Positions 9,163 to 16,957 of a stretch of 20,664 bases of DNA are shown in pieces. Below the pieces are notes generated by a model. It searched no databases, was not told the DNA's origin, and saw nothing but the letters and a program-made list of their open reading frames with translations. The stretch is from an uncultured Flavobacteriales bacterium (lineage in GTDB: Bacteria; Bacteroidota; Bacteroidia; CAIKAF01): the NCBI GenBank assembly GCA_937925455.1, contig CALEWF010000038.1, forward strand, positions 1-20,664, in the 5' to 3' direction. Positions within the stretch are counted from its first letter, which is position 1. The number at the start of each line of letters is the position of its first letter. Position numbers and translations under genes: made by a program.

Positions 9163-9777
9163 ATGCATATCGCAATTGCAGGAAATATAGGTTCAGGAAA
9201 AACGACCTTGGCATCAAAACTTGAAAAACATTACGATTGGGTGGCTCATTACGAAGATGCAGACGAAAATCCATATTTGAATGACTTTTATGAAGACATG
9301 CAACGCTGGTCATTCAATTTGCAAGTATATTTTTTGCGTAGCCGTTTTCAGCAAATCATTGATATTCGAAAAAGCGGTAAAAATGTAATACAAGATCGTA
9401 CCATTTATGAAGATGCTTACATTTTTGCCCCTAACCTTCATGCCATGGGTTTGATGACTACCCGTGATTTTCAGAATTACACCGAACTTTTTAAATTAAT
9501 TTCCTCATTTATACAACCCCCTGATTTGCTAATTTACTTAAGGGCCTCTGTACCTACCTTGGTAAACCAAATTCAAAAACGAGGTAGAGAATATGAAAAT
9601 AACATCCGCCTTGACTACCTCAAACGGCTTAATGAACGTTACGAGGCATGGATTTCTACCTATGAAGAAGGTAAATTACTCATTGTGGATGTAGATAATA
9701 ACAACTTCTCTGAAGTGCCGGAAGATTTGGGAAAAATTATTCAATCCATTGATGCTGAAATCAATGGATTATTCTAA
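9163..9777 (+). CDS. Deoxynucleoside kinase
   Basis: 204 residues, the usual size of the dNK family (deoxyadenosine/deoxyguanosine kinase type). It phosphorylates salvaged deoxynucleosides with ATP in the cytoplasm. Residues 7-14 form the P-loop GNIGSGKT. The expected acidic residues follow around 30-35 (YEDADENPYL). The DR(S/T) motif is QDRTIYEDA with D78 and R79. The lid region is RGREYE at 140-145, carrying the arginines that hold ATP phosphates. The base specificity cannot be read from sequence with confidence; close Bacteroidota homologues are usually annotated as purine deoxynucleoside kinases. An AT-rich leader precedes the ATG, and 60 bases of AT-rich DNA separate the stop from repeat copy 2. 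Confidence 0.9.
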   Translation: MHIAIAGNIGSGKTTLASKLEKHYDWVAHYEDADENPYLNDFYEDMQRWSFNLQVYFLRSRFQQIIDIRKSGKNVIQDRTIYEDAYIFAPNLHAMGLMTTRDFQNYTELFKLISSFIQPPDLLIYLRASVPTLVNQIQKRGREYENNIRLDYLKRLNERYEAWISTYEEGKLLIVDVDNNNFSEVPEDLGKIIQSIDAEINGLF

Positions 9778-9837
9778 TATTCAATTATTTTATTTTGTTA
9801 AAATTTAATTGTTCAAAATAGTTATCCGTGTAAATAG

Positions 9838-10057
9838 ATGGGGGGCGTTCGAACGTTTCTATGCCTTGTAGGGCAGATACACCCGCTGCCCCGTCTGCTG
9901 CGGATGGAAGTGGAATGCCCGCAGGGGCGAAGCCCACAGTGCACGGGGTAGCGGGGCTGAGGGCACGAAGACACCGCTACCCCGATGCAATGTGTGGCTG
10001 AGCTTCGAGGACTTGTAACGTACAGCCGCTTGAAGCAGCTTAATATAAATACTCTAA
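9838..10057. repeat. GC-rich dispersed structured repeat, copy 2
   Basis: Positions 9893-10057 match copy 1 (1-165) in the same orientation without gaps. About 55 more GC-rich bases lie upstream; their counterpart in copy 1 is outside the window. They contain the palindrome CGTTCGAACG (9846-9855) and a hairpin with GGGCAG at 9871-9876 pairing with CTGCCC at 9886-9891. The core 11-bp stem (9944-9954 with 9974-9984) is unchanged. In the outer stem, G48-C97 of copy 1 has become T9940-A9989, which keeps the pair. The 1-bp-bulged outer helix with CACA (9935-9938) persists. The element fills most of the 339-bp gap between the kinase and folE and ends 59 bp before folE. An ORF can be drawn through it on the - strand, but its composition is not protein-like. 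Confidence 0.87.
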
Positions 10058-10116
10058 TGACAATTATAGAGTTAAACATTTTATTTGGTTTTATGTTTTT
10101 TTAAAAAAGTTAAAAC

Positions 10117-10773
10117 ATGAAATCATCTGCATTACACGTAATTCAAGACGAAGATATTTTTATTAGCGGCGTTGATACCCCCCTTCGCGAAGACGCATTT
10201 TATCTCGATGATGAAACAAAAATGGAAATGATTGAAGAACGATTTCGGGATATTATGAACATTTTGGGACTTGACTTAACTGATGACAGTTTAAAGGATA
10301 CTCCACGTCGTGTAGCTAAAATGTATGTGAAAGAAATTTTTAGCGGATTAAACCCGGCTAATAAACCCTCAATAAGTCTTTTTGAAAATAAATACCAATA
10401 CAATCAAATGTTGGTAGAAAAAGACATTACATTATATTCAAATTGCGAACATCATTTTGTTCCCATTGTAGGAAAAGCACACGTGGCATACATTTCAAAT
10501 GGGTATGTGATTGGGTTATCAAAAATTAACCGCATTGTACAATATTATGCCAAACGTCCGCAAGTACAAGAGAGACTCACCATACAAATCGCAGAAGAAT
10601 TAAAAGCAGTATTAAAGACAGAACATGTAGCAGTGGTTATTGAAGCAGAACACTTGTGTGTTTCATCGAGAGGAATTCAAGATATTTCCAGTCAAACGGT
10701 AACATCACATTACAGTGGAAAATTTTTGAATGAACAAACCAGAAATGAATTTCTGTCATTGATAGGCAAGTAA
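10117..10773 (+). CDS. folE: GTP cyclohydrolase I
   Basis: 218 residues, full length. It converts GTP to 7,8-dihydroneopterin triphosphate in the cytoplasm, the first step of folate (and often queuosine) synthesis. The zinc ligands are clear and fall at the same numbers as in E. coli: C110 and H113 in NCEHHF, and C181 in EHLCVSSRGI. The substrate-binding blocks GLSKINRIV, AKRPQVQERLT and the closing TSHYSG are all present. The residues before about 30 are a variable extension. It is the only + strand gene between repeat copy 2 and the converging transketolase operon, so it is probably transcribed alone. A TTTATTTG at 10080-10087 could be a relaxed -7 element. Confidence 0.96.
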   Translation: MKSSALHVIQDEDIFISGVDTPLREDAFYLDDETKMEMIEERFRDIMNILGLDLTDDSLKDTPRRVAKMYVKEIFSGLNPANKPSISLFENKYQYNQMLVEKDITLYSNCEHHFVPIVGKAHVAYISNGYVIGLSKINRIVQYYAKRPQVQERLTIQIAEELKAVLKTEHVAVVIEAEHLCVSSRGIQDISSQTVTSHYSGKFLNEQTRNEFLSLIGK

Positions 10774-10799
10774 AACGCATTTAACTTACGTTTTACTTG
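10767..10799. terminator. Hairpin between convergent folE and transketolase C genes
   Basis: CAAGTAAAACG (10767-10777) pairs perfectly with CGTTTTACTTG (10789-10799) around an 11-base loop. The left arm overlaps the folE stop codon (TAA, 10771-10773). It sits where two convergent transcripts meet and could serve both. There is no long T-run on either side, so termination would be weaker than at 6688-6730. Confidence 0.5.
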
Positions 10800-10808
10800 A
10801 ATTATTCG

Positions 10809-11768
10809 CTATCTTGCTTTACGACGAATTACAGTTTCGGCAGCAGCAACAATGTTTGGAACGTCCAATCCGTATTTTTTCAATAATTCCAGAGGCTTGC
10901 CGCTTTCACCGAATGTATCGTTAACTGCCACAAATTCCATTGGCGACGGATAATTTAAGCATAAACATTGCGCCACGCTTTCACCCAAGCCTCCATTACG
11001 CATGTGTTCTTCTGCAGTAACTACACATCTAGTCTTTTGAACAGATTTCAAAATAGCTTCTTCATCCAACGGCTTAATCGTGTGTATATTGATAACTTCA
11101 GCTGAAATTCCACGTTCAATCAGTACTTCTGCGGCTTCAATGGCTTTCCAAACCATGTGTCCGGTAGCAATAATCGTAACATCTGTTCCTTCTATCATCA
11201 GTTTGGCTTTACCAATTACAAAGGGTTCATCAGGCGAGGTAAAAACGGGCCAAGCCGGCCTTCCAAAACGCAAATAAACAGGGCCTTGGTGTTCTGCAAT
11301 AGCTAATGTTGCTGCTTTGGTTTCATTATAATCACAGGGTGAAATTACAGTCATGTTAGGCAACATCTTCATCATTCCTATATCTTCTAAGATTTGATGT
11401 GTTGCACCATCTTCGCCCAGCGTAAGACCGGCATGCGAAGCACATATTTTTACATTTTTATTGGAATAGGCAATGCTTTGGCGTATTTGATCATAGACCC
11501 TACCGGTTGAAAAATTAGCAAATGTTCCGGTAAACGGAATTTTACCACCTATGGTTAATCCGGCAGCAACGCCCATCATATTAGCTTCGGCAATGCCTAC
11601 TTGAAAAAAACGTTCAGGAAATTCTTTTTCAAAATCGTTCATCTTTAACGAACCTCCTAAATCAGCCGTGAGCGCTACCACTTGTGGATTTTTTCGCCCC
11701 AATTCCAGCAATCCCGCTCCAAAACCTGAACGTGTGTCTTTTTGCTCTGTAAATGTATATTTCTTCAT
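10809..11768 (-). CDS. Transketolase, C-terminal subunit
   Basis: 319 residues, corresponding to the pyrimidine-binding and C-terminal domains of transketolase. The glutamate that activates the thiamine diphosphate ring is E61 in GIAEANMMG. It must pair with the separate N-terminal subunit (13167-14012) to form the enzyme that moves two-carbon units between sugar phosphates in the pentose phosphate pathway. Split transketolases are common in Bacteroidota. Here the two genes are not adjacent: a vWA protein gene lies between them, its stop only 6 bp upstream of this ATG. A dehydrogenase E1-beta subunit or DXP synthase fragment is less likely, given the length and the paired N subunit in the same operon. 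Confidence 0.9.
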   Translation of the reverse strand: MKKYTFTEQKDTRSGFGAGLLELGRKNPQVVALTADLGGSLKMNDFEKEFPERFFQVGIAEANMMGVAAGLTIGGKIPFTGTFANFSTGRVYDQIRQSIAYSNKNVKICASHAGLTLGEDGATHQILEDIGMMKMLPNMTVISPCDYNETKAATLAIAEHQGPVYLRFGRPAWPVFTSPDEPFVIGKAKLMIEGTDVTIIATGHMVWKAIEAAEVLIERGISAEVINIHTIKPLDEEAILKSVQKTRCVVTAEEHMRNGGLGESVAQCLCLNYPSPMEFVAVNDTFGESGKPLELLKKYGLDVPNIVAAAETVIRRKAR

Positions 11769-11774
11769 ATCTAA

Positions 11775-13157
11775 CTATTGCATTAAATTAACAATAATGG
11801 ATTCTCCGGATTTAACAGAAAAAGTTCGCTCTTTGGTTAAAATTGTTTCTTTAGATAGCCTGAAACGAAATACTACTTTGTAATTTCCGGGCTGTAGCAC
11901 CAAGGCTTGATTTACAGCAGTTTCAGATAAATTGGTTACAAATTCCAAATCATTACCTTTTAATTTAAATACACTTCCATACCCTACATTTCCAAACTGA
12001 AAATTCACCAAACCAGCCTCTTCAATTTCTACAGTAGTAGTTGTACTTTGGTTTACTTTAATATTTCGCTGATAAATTCGTGGCAAGGAGAGAATTTCTA
12101 AATCATAGGTTCCGGTTAAATATTTTACAGAAGTTCCAAAATCCTGCACATGTAAAGTTTCTAAGCTACCTGATTTTCTTACAATACATTTTAACACACC
12201 ATACTGGTTTCTTCCGTTTATTTTCAGTTGAATAGAACCTTGAGGAGCATCTACAGCAATCACATTGTGTTTTCCTTGAGTAATTACAATATCGTCTTTC
12301 TCTACGGGTGGAATAGTATGAACTTTTAACCGATAGGTTAAAAAATTATCGAGGTACAAGGTATCCGGATTTCCCGCATGATTTAAGGTATGTACAAAAT
12401 TGTGCACAATACGTCCTGAACGACTTTCGTAAAAGGTAATTGGCACATTCGTTTCTGTGGGTTTTTTATACGTATCCAGCAAATTCACTTGTGCGGTTGT
12501 AGGATATAATGCCTGTGTGATTACAATTTTTAAAACATCCCTGAAGCTTTCTTCTGTATTGGCATCGTAGTAATTCCCCACACATTTTAATGAGGTTTTT
12601 ATTTCATCTCCCAACCCTACTCCAATAATGAATGGCTTTAAAATCACATTGTTTTTTTGTAAGGCAGCTGAAACTGCACAGGGGTCACCACCGCATTCTT
12701 CTTTCCCATCGGTTATTAAAACAATGATATTTCGAGAATTCGACCCCTTAGGAAAATCAATGGCCGTTGCTTCTAACGACATGGCAATGGGCGTAGTACC
12801 TCGGGGTTGTGTGTTTTTTAGAAAATTCTTAATCCGCTCATGATTATTTTTTTGGAAAGGCACTTCCAATTTGGTGTCATCACAATCTTGTGGCGGATAT
12901 TGCTTTTGATGACCAAAAACGCGTAATGCTAATTCCACATGCTGTTGTTTTTTTAAACTATCCACCAATTCATTTAATAGATTAACTGCAATCTGCATTT
13001 TAGTAGCCGATTGCCATCTACCCAACATACTTTGCGATGCGTCAAAAACAAAAAGTATTCGGGTAAGTGGTTGCTGTTGTTGTGCAAAAACTTGCCAACT
13101 CCTGCTGCCTGCAAGAAATACCACAACAAAGCAAAGAATGGCAGCGTTTTTCTTCAT
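11775..13157 (-). CDS. Exported von Willebrand factor A domain protein
   Basis: 460 residues. A signal peptide covers about 1-25 (MKKNAAILCFVVVFLAG..., ending VFA before QQQ), so the product leaves the cytoplasm. A vWA domain spans about 32-215 with a complete metal-ion (MIDAS) site: DASQS (D39, S41, S43), T121/T122 in RGTTPIA and D150 in LITDGKEEC. Cysteines 92, 155 and 160 lie near it and may form a disulfide (CGGDPC). Residues about 215-460 are beta-rich without a recognised name, perhaps two or three Ig- or PEGA-like modules. The role is unknown; Mg-dependent ligand binding at the cell surface is inferred. The gene lies 9 bp after transketolase N and 6 bp before transketolase C, so all three are almost certainly cotranscribed. 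Confidence 0.87.
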   Translation of the reverse strand: MKKNAAILCFVVVFLAGSRSWQVFAQQQQPLTRILFVFDASQSMLGRWQSATKMQIAVNLLNELVDSLKKQQHVELALRVFGHQKQYPPQDCDDTKLEVPFQKNNHERIKNFLKNTQPRGTTPIAMSLEATAIDFPKGSNSRNIIVLITDGKEECGGDPCAVSAALQKNNVILKPFIIGVGLGDEIKTSLKCVGNYYDANTEESFRDVLKIVITQALYPTTAQVNLLDTYKKPTETNVPITFYESRSGRIVHNFVHTLNHAGNPDTLYLDNFLTYRLKVHTIPPVEKDDIVITQGKHNVIAVDAPQGSIQLKINGRNQYGVLKCIVRKSGSLETLHVQDFGTSVKYLTGTYDLEILSLPRIYQRNIKVNQSTTTTVEIEEAGLVNFQFGNVGYGSVFKLKGNDLEFVTNLSETAVNQALVLQPGNYKVVFRFRLSKETILTKERTFSVKSGESIIVNLMQ

Positions 13158-13166
13158 CGTGAAACT

Positions 13167-14012
13167 TTAATAATCTCCAAGGGTTTCAGGTAATTGATCT
13201 AAGGCCTTTTGCAACAATTCATCGTTGGGTGCTATACCATGCCATTTATGGCTTCCCATCATATAATCTACTCCAAAACCCATTTCTGTTTTCATCAAGA
13301 TAACGACCGGTTTGCCTTTTCCGGTATGTTCTTTGGCTTTTTTAAATACGCTAATAACTTCTTCCAGGTTATTCCCATTCATATGAAGCACATCCCATCC
13401 AAACGCTTGCCACTTAGCATTCAAATCACCTAATGACAACACTTGTTCTGTGCTGCCATCTATTTGCTGACCATTTACGTCAACTGTGGCAATTAAATTA
13501 TCAATTTTTTTATGTGCAGCAAACATGGCTGCTTCCCAAATTTGTCCTTCCTGCAGCTCACCATCTCCGTGTAAAACATAAACTAACTTTTTATCGCCAT
13601 TTAATTTTTTAGCTAATGCAGCGCCACAAGCTACCGATAATCCTTGCCCCAGTGAACCGGAAGCCACACGAACTCCGGGAGTATGCTCAGCCGTAGCCGG
13701 ATGCCCCTGTAATCTGGAGTTTATTTTCCGAAAGGTTGCCAATTCAGCAACCGGGAAATATCCTTTTCTAGCAAGCACACTATACCATACGGGTGAAATA
13801 TGACCGTTGGATAAAAAAAACAAATCTTCTCCTATCCCATCCATTGTAAATTGCTCTGGATTTACATCCATGATTTCAAAATACAGTGCTACCATGTATT
13901 CTGTACATCCCAACGATCCTCCGGGATGACCAGACTGTACGGCATGTACCATTCGAACAATATCACGACGCACCTGAGTGCAAATGTCTTTCAATTTTGC
14001 TATTTCTGCCAT
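13167..14012 (-). CDS. Transketolase, N-terminal subunit
   Basis: 281 residues, matching the diphosphate-binding domain of transketolase. The thiamine diphosphate motif GDGELQEGQIWEAA begins at G149 and ends with N180 in ATVDVNGQ; D150 and N180 are 30 residues apart, as in full-length transketolases. The substrate-site histidines are seen in SGHPGGSLG, LSNGHISP and RLQGHPA. It works with the C-terminal subunit encoded two genes downstream. This is the first gene of a - strand operon, preceded by a 141-bp gap with a candidate promoter. The ATG fits the start of the conserved domain. Confidence 0.92.
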   Translation of the reverse strand: MAEIAKLKDICTQVRRDIVRMVHAVQSGHPGGSLGCTEYMVALYFEIMDVNPEQFTMDGIGEDLFFLSNGHISPVWYSVLARKGYFPVAELATFRKINSRLQGHPATAEHTPGVRVASGSLGQGLSVACGAALAKKLNGDKKLVYVLHGDGELQEGQIWEAAMFAAHKKIDNLIATVDVNGQQIDGSTEQVLSLGDLNAKWQAFGWDVLHMNGNNLEEVISVFKKAKEHTGKGKPVVILMKTEMGFGVDYMMGSHKWHGIAPNDELLQKALDQLPETLGDY

Positions 14013-14027
14013 AATCTAAAATCTGCT

Positions 14028-14035
14028 CAAAATTA
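14028..14035 (-). promoter_or_regulatory. Candidate -7 element for the transketolase operon
   Basis: On the - strand this reads TAATTTTG, an exact TAnnTTTG match, 15 bases before the transketolase N start codon. A TTTC lies 17 bases upstream where TTTG would be expected. The placement would give a very short leader, like the candidate before the saccharopine dehydrogenase gene. Confidence 0.35.
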
Positions 14036-14111
14036 GTGGATTCGGGCTGGTTGAAATTTTGGTGTTAATAACTTTTGATAAGGCAATCACGCTTGATTAT
14101 TGTAAGCAAAT

Positions 14112-14141
14112 AAAAGCAGCCCTAATTTTTTTATTGCTTTT
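14112..14141 (-). terminator. Weak hairpin after the C-terminal processing protease gene
   Basis: On the - strand AAAAGCA pairs with TGCTTTT (7 bp) around a 16-base A-rich loop, and the right arm runs into TTTTATTT. It lies 12 bases past the protease stop. The stem is short and AT-rich, so it is a marginal terminator. Confidence 0.3.
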
Positions 14142-14153
14142 TCCTTTTGAAAA

Positions 14154-15767
14154 CTAATTTCTTAAAGCTTCCATCGCTTTTAGAATAGTTTCATCATCCA
14201 TATTGTTGATAAAATAAAATGCTTCATTCTTCCATATATTTCTAGCTATCATAGATTTTAACCTATTGGCTAATAATTTATACGATTTAGCTAATTGCAC
14301 TTCATTAGCAGGAACTCCTTTTTCTGCGGCATAAGCAATAAACTTTCTAATCATTTGCGGCTCCAGAGTTTTATCCAAAGCAAACGCTTTATAATCTTTA
14401 TATTTCTTTAAAAATTCCTGCCTGTATTGGTCTGCATAATCGAATGAAAAATCATAAGTAATCCCTTTACTTACTACACTAGTTAGGTATGGAGTAATTG
14501 CGGAAGTATCATAAGGAACAAGTATATCAGGCGTTATACCGCCTCCTCCATATACAATTTTTCCTCCGGGTGTTTTAAATTGCTCCAATGAATCTTTGGA
14601 TAAAGTATCTTGTTGGGTAGTTGTACCCAAATACAAATCTTCATAATACTTCTGAACACCCTCAGAATAAGGACGTTGGATACAACGACCGGTAGGAGTA
14701 TAGTAGCGGGCTACTGTTAAGCGTATGGCTGAACCATCAGAAAAATCAATTTGTTCTTGAACCAATCCTTTTCCAAAACTTCTTCTTCCTACTATTATAC
14801 CCCGGTCATTATCCTGAATAGCCCCGGCTACAATTTCACTAGCCGATGCTGAACCTTCATCAATCAAAATAGCTAATGGCTGTGTTTCAAATCTACCAAC
14901 TGAAGTTGCATAGTAAAGCCTTTTTTTACGTGCTTTGCCTTCAGTATATACAATTAGTTTTTTTCTGGGAAGAAATTCATCGGCCATGTCGGTGGCTGCA
15001 TTCAAATATCCACCAGGATTACCACGTAAATCCAAAATAAGTTTTTTCATGCCAGATTCACTGAGTTTATCCAGCGCTGCAGTAAATTCGTTGTAAGTAG
15101 TTTCAGAAAAACGGTTGATTTTAATATAACCAATTTCTTGGTCAAGCATGTATGCCACATCCAGACTATATAGCGGAATTTTGTCGCGCTTGATGGTATA
15201 TGGAATGAGCTCTTTTGTGTTTTTTCTGGAAATATGAACTTTTACTTGAGTACCTTTTTTTCCTCGCAGTTTTTTAATAACATCATGGTTAGTTATTTTA
15301 ACCGAGGCCACGTTTTCATCATCAATTTTTACAATTCTATCACCAGCCCTAATCCCCACAGCTTCGCTGGGACCTCCGGATATTGCACTTACTACTACAA
15401 TGGTATCTTTTACAATGTTAAACTCTATACCAATGCCTTCAAAATTTCCCTGCAAGTCTTCATTAACTACTTGTAAATCAGAAGGCGGGATATAGCTTGA
15501 ATGCGGGTCTAATTGTTCTAAAAGAGCATAAATAGCCTTTTCTGTAAGTTGATTTTTATTGATAGTATCTACATATTCTGAATAAATTAAATCCAACACT
15601 TCATTAATTTTATCTCCCCCACCCCGATTTAATTGAAATATTGATTTAGACAGACCACCTTGTGCACGGGTATTCAGATGCTTGCCAATAAACATTCCAA
15701 ATATCACTGAAATAGCCATTAAGATAGGCATCCACAATATAATTCGATGTTGATTTTTAGATGACAT
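14154..15767 (-). CDS. S41 family C-terminal processing peptidase (CtpA/Prc type)
   Basis: 537 residues from the ATG at 15767. The frame stays open to a TTG at 15779, but the ATG is the more ordinary start. A hydrophobic segment at about 10-25 anchors the enzyme in the inner membrane or exports it. A PDZ domain follows at about 80-165 (GIGIEFNIV, GIRAGDRIVKID). The S41 catalytic domain contains GNPGGYLNAA and EGSASASEIVAGAI with the catalytic Ser at about 308, and FGKGLVQ with the general-base Lys at about 333; the 25-residue spacing matches Prc and CtpA. A C-terminal helical extension follows. Such proteases trim or degrade periplasmic proteins from their C-termini. The gene lies 107 bp from the glycosyltransferase gene and seems to have its own promoter. 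Confidence 0.92.
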   Translation of the reverse strand: MSSKNQHRIILWMPILMAISVIFGMFIGKHLNTRAQGGLSKSIFQLNRGGGDKINEVLDLIYSEYVDTINKNQLTEKAIYALLEQLDPHSSYIPPSDLQVVNEDLQGNFEGIGIEFNIVKDTIVVVSAISGGPSEAVGIRAGDRIVKIDDENVASVKITNHDVIKKLRGKKGTQVKVHISRKNTKELIPYTIKRDKIPLYSLDVAYMLDQEIGYIKINRFSETTYNEFTAALDKLSESGMKKLILDLRGNPGGYLNAATDMADEFLPRKKLIVYTEGKARKKRLYYATSVGRFETQPLAILIDEGSASASEIVAGAIQDNDRGIIVGRRSFGKGLVQEQIDFSDGSAIRLTVARYYTPTGRCIQRPYSEGVQKYYEDLYLGTTTQQDTLSKDSLEQFKTPGGKIVYGGGGITPDILVPYDTSAITPYLTSVVSKGITYDFSFDYADQYRQEFLKKYKDYKAFALDKTLEPQMIRKFIAYAAEKGVPANEVQLAKSYKLLANRLKSMIARNIWKNEAFYFINNMDDETILKAMEALRN

Positions 15768-15802
15768 AGCTCCAAACAATTATTATCTTCAAAAAGAGGT
15801 AA

Positions 15803-15810
15803 CAAACCTA
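15803..15810 (-). promoter_or_regulatory. Candidate -7 element for the S41 protease gene
   Basis: On the - strand this reads TAGGTTTG, an exact TAnnTTTG match, 35 bases before the ATG at 15767. No TTTG is seen at -33. If it is used, the predicted start near 15796 would place both the TTG and the ATG inside the transcript. Confidence 0.35.
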
Positions 15811-15874
15811 ACTAATTTTTGTGCAATTGGCAGATTATTTAAAATCAATTATTATTTACATCAAGCTTTTTAGA

Positions 15875-16957
15875 CTACAATTTTTGTAGCCACTCCTGAA
15901 TAATTTTTGATAAATTGTTGGGTTGATTTATATCAGGATATGCAGGTGAAAAGTTTAATAGAACGTTTTCATTAAGCGCAGTTTCATAAATAAATTGGAA
16001 AAAACCTAAATTTTGTAAATGTTTGGCTAAGTATTCTTGTTCTGTTTGGCCAGGTGTGGGAACCAGTATTGCTTGTTTTTTTAAAATATACCAATCCATG
16101 ATACTAGAATACCCTGAACGACTTACAATCAATGCAGATTGTTGCAATGTCTGAAATAACTGTTGGGTATCAGCCAAATTGATTACAGTACAAGATTCTG
16201 GAACTTCAAACTTCATAGGATTTTTAGTTCCTCTTATAATTATTGTAGGCTTTTTATATTTTTTAACTATTTCTATGCAACGCTTTTCAAAAGTAGTTCG
16301 ATGCGGTTCTGGTCCTGAAATAACAAAAACTACAGCATATTTTATATTCGTTTCGTCATATATTTGATGCATGCCATCAAATCTCGATAATGGGCCAATG
16401 TATTTAATAAGATAGGTTGATATCGGCGGATGAGATAACTTACCGGAAAGCGTAAAAGGACCGAAAAAATCAGGTACCCAAATTTCATCAAAAGGCTTTA
16501 AATACTTATAAGTGAGTTTGTTCAAAAATGGTTGTAAGAAGCTAAAACTACCGGCGTTTATGTATAACTGATGTGTAATACATACACTTGGGATATCCGG
16601 ATGATAAATTCCATAACGATTATCTGAAATTATCCCATCCACCTTTTTTTGAGTACAAAATTTTTTTAGCCATTGATGTTCATCAGCTATCATTTTTCGA
16701 AACGAAGGATATTTCAGTATGGCAGTAATTCCCATTGGAAGCCATGGATGATAGGTAATTTCACGATAAGGCACTTGTACCGATTCTAACGAAGGAAATG
16801 TTTGTTTAAGCCACTGACCAGACAATCCGGAAGTACCTAAAATAACTTCAACCTTTTGATTAATTAACTCTTGAATGATTGGAACACAACGTGTGGCATG
16901 CCCAAGCCCCCAGTCTAACGGTGAAACGAATACCGTTTTTTTTCGGGATGTGCCCAT
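15875..16957 (-). CDS. Glycosyltransferase, GT28/MurG-like fold
   Basis: 360 residues. The N-terminal half opens with VFVSPLDWGLGHATRC, the glycine-rich loop typical of GT-B enzymes of the MurG/UDP-glycosyltransferase type. The C-terminal half has VVFVISGPEPHRTTFE, IIIRGTK, then VINLADTQQLFQTLQQSALIVSRSGYSSIMD, which matches the family's nucleotide-sugar binding region, and a PTPGQTEQEYLAKHL stretch also typical of MurG-like enzymes. No transmembrane segment is visible, so it probably works at the inner face of the membrane. Donor and acceptor are unknown; a cell-surface glycan or glycolipid is inferred. Its ATG directly follows the TAA of the AI-2E-family gene with no intervening base. It is not MurG itself, lacking the usual overall match. 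Confidence 0.82.
   Translation of the reverse strand: MGTSRKKTVFVSPLDWGLGHATRCVPIIQELINQKVEVILGTSGLSGQWLKQTFPSLESVQVPYREITYHPWLPMGITAILKYPSFRKMIADEHQWLKKFCTQKKVDGIISDNRYGIYHPDIPSVCITHQLYINAGSFSFLQPFLNKLTYKYLKPFDEIWVPDFFGPFTLSGKLSHPPISTYLIKYIGPLSRFDGMHQIYDETNIKYAVVFVISGPEPHRTTFEKRCIEIVKKYKKPTIIIRGTKNPMKFEVPESCTVINLADTQQLFQTLQQSALIVSRSGYSSIMDWYILKKQAILVPTPGQTEQEYLAKHLQNLGFFQFIYETALNENVLLNFSPAYPDINQPNNLSKIIQEWLQKL

Noticed and set aside
9782..9811. A terminator after the deoxynucleoside kinase gene
   Set aside because: CAATTATTTTA can pair with the downstream arm only with a two-base bulge. The helix is entirely AT apart from one pair, with no T-run after it.
1..10057. The two repeats as ends of a composite transposon carrying 222-9777
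   Set aside because: There is no transposase or integrase, the copies are in direct orientation, and the genes between are ordinary core genes.
9822..10079. An 85-codon - strand ORF across repeat copy 2
   Set aside because: It is open only because the repeat is GC-rich. The product is rich in Arg, Ser, Pro and Cys with no domain, and the repeat's substitutions preserve structure rather than codons.
15768..15779. A four-codon longer start (TTG at 15779) for the S41 protease
   Set aside because: TTG is a rare start. The ATG at 15767 keeps the whole membrane anchor, and the extra residues add no conserved sequence.
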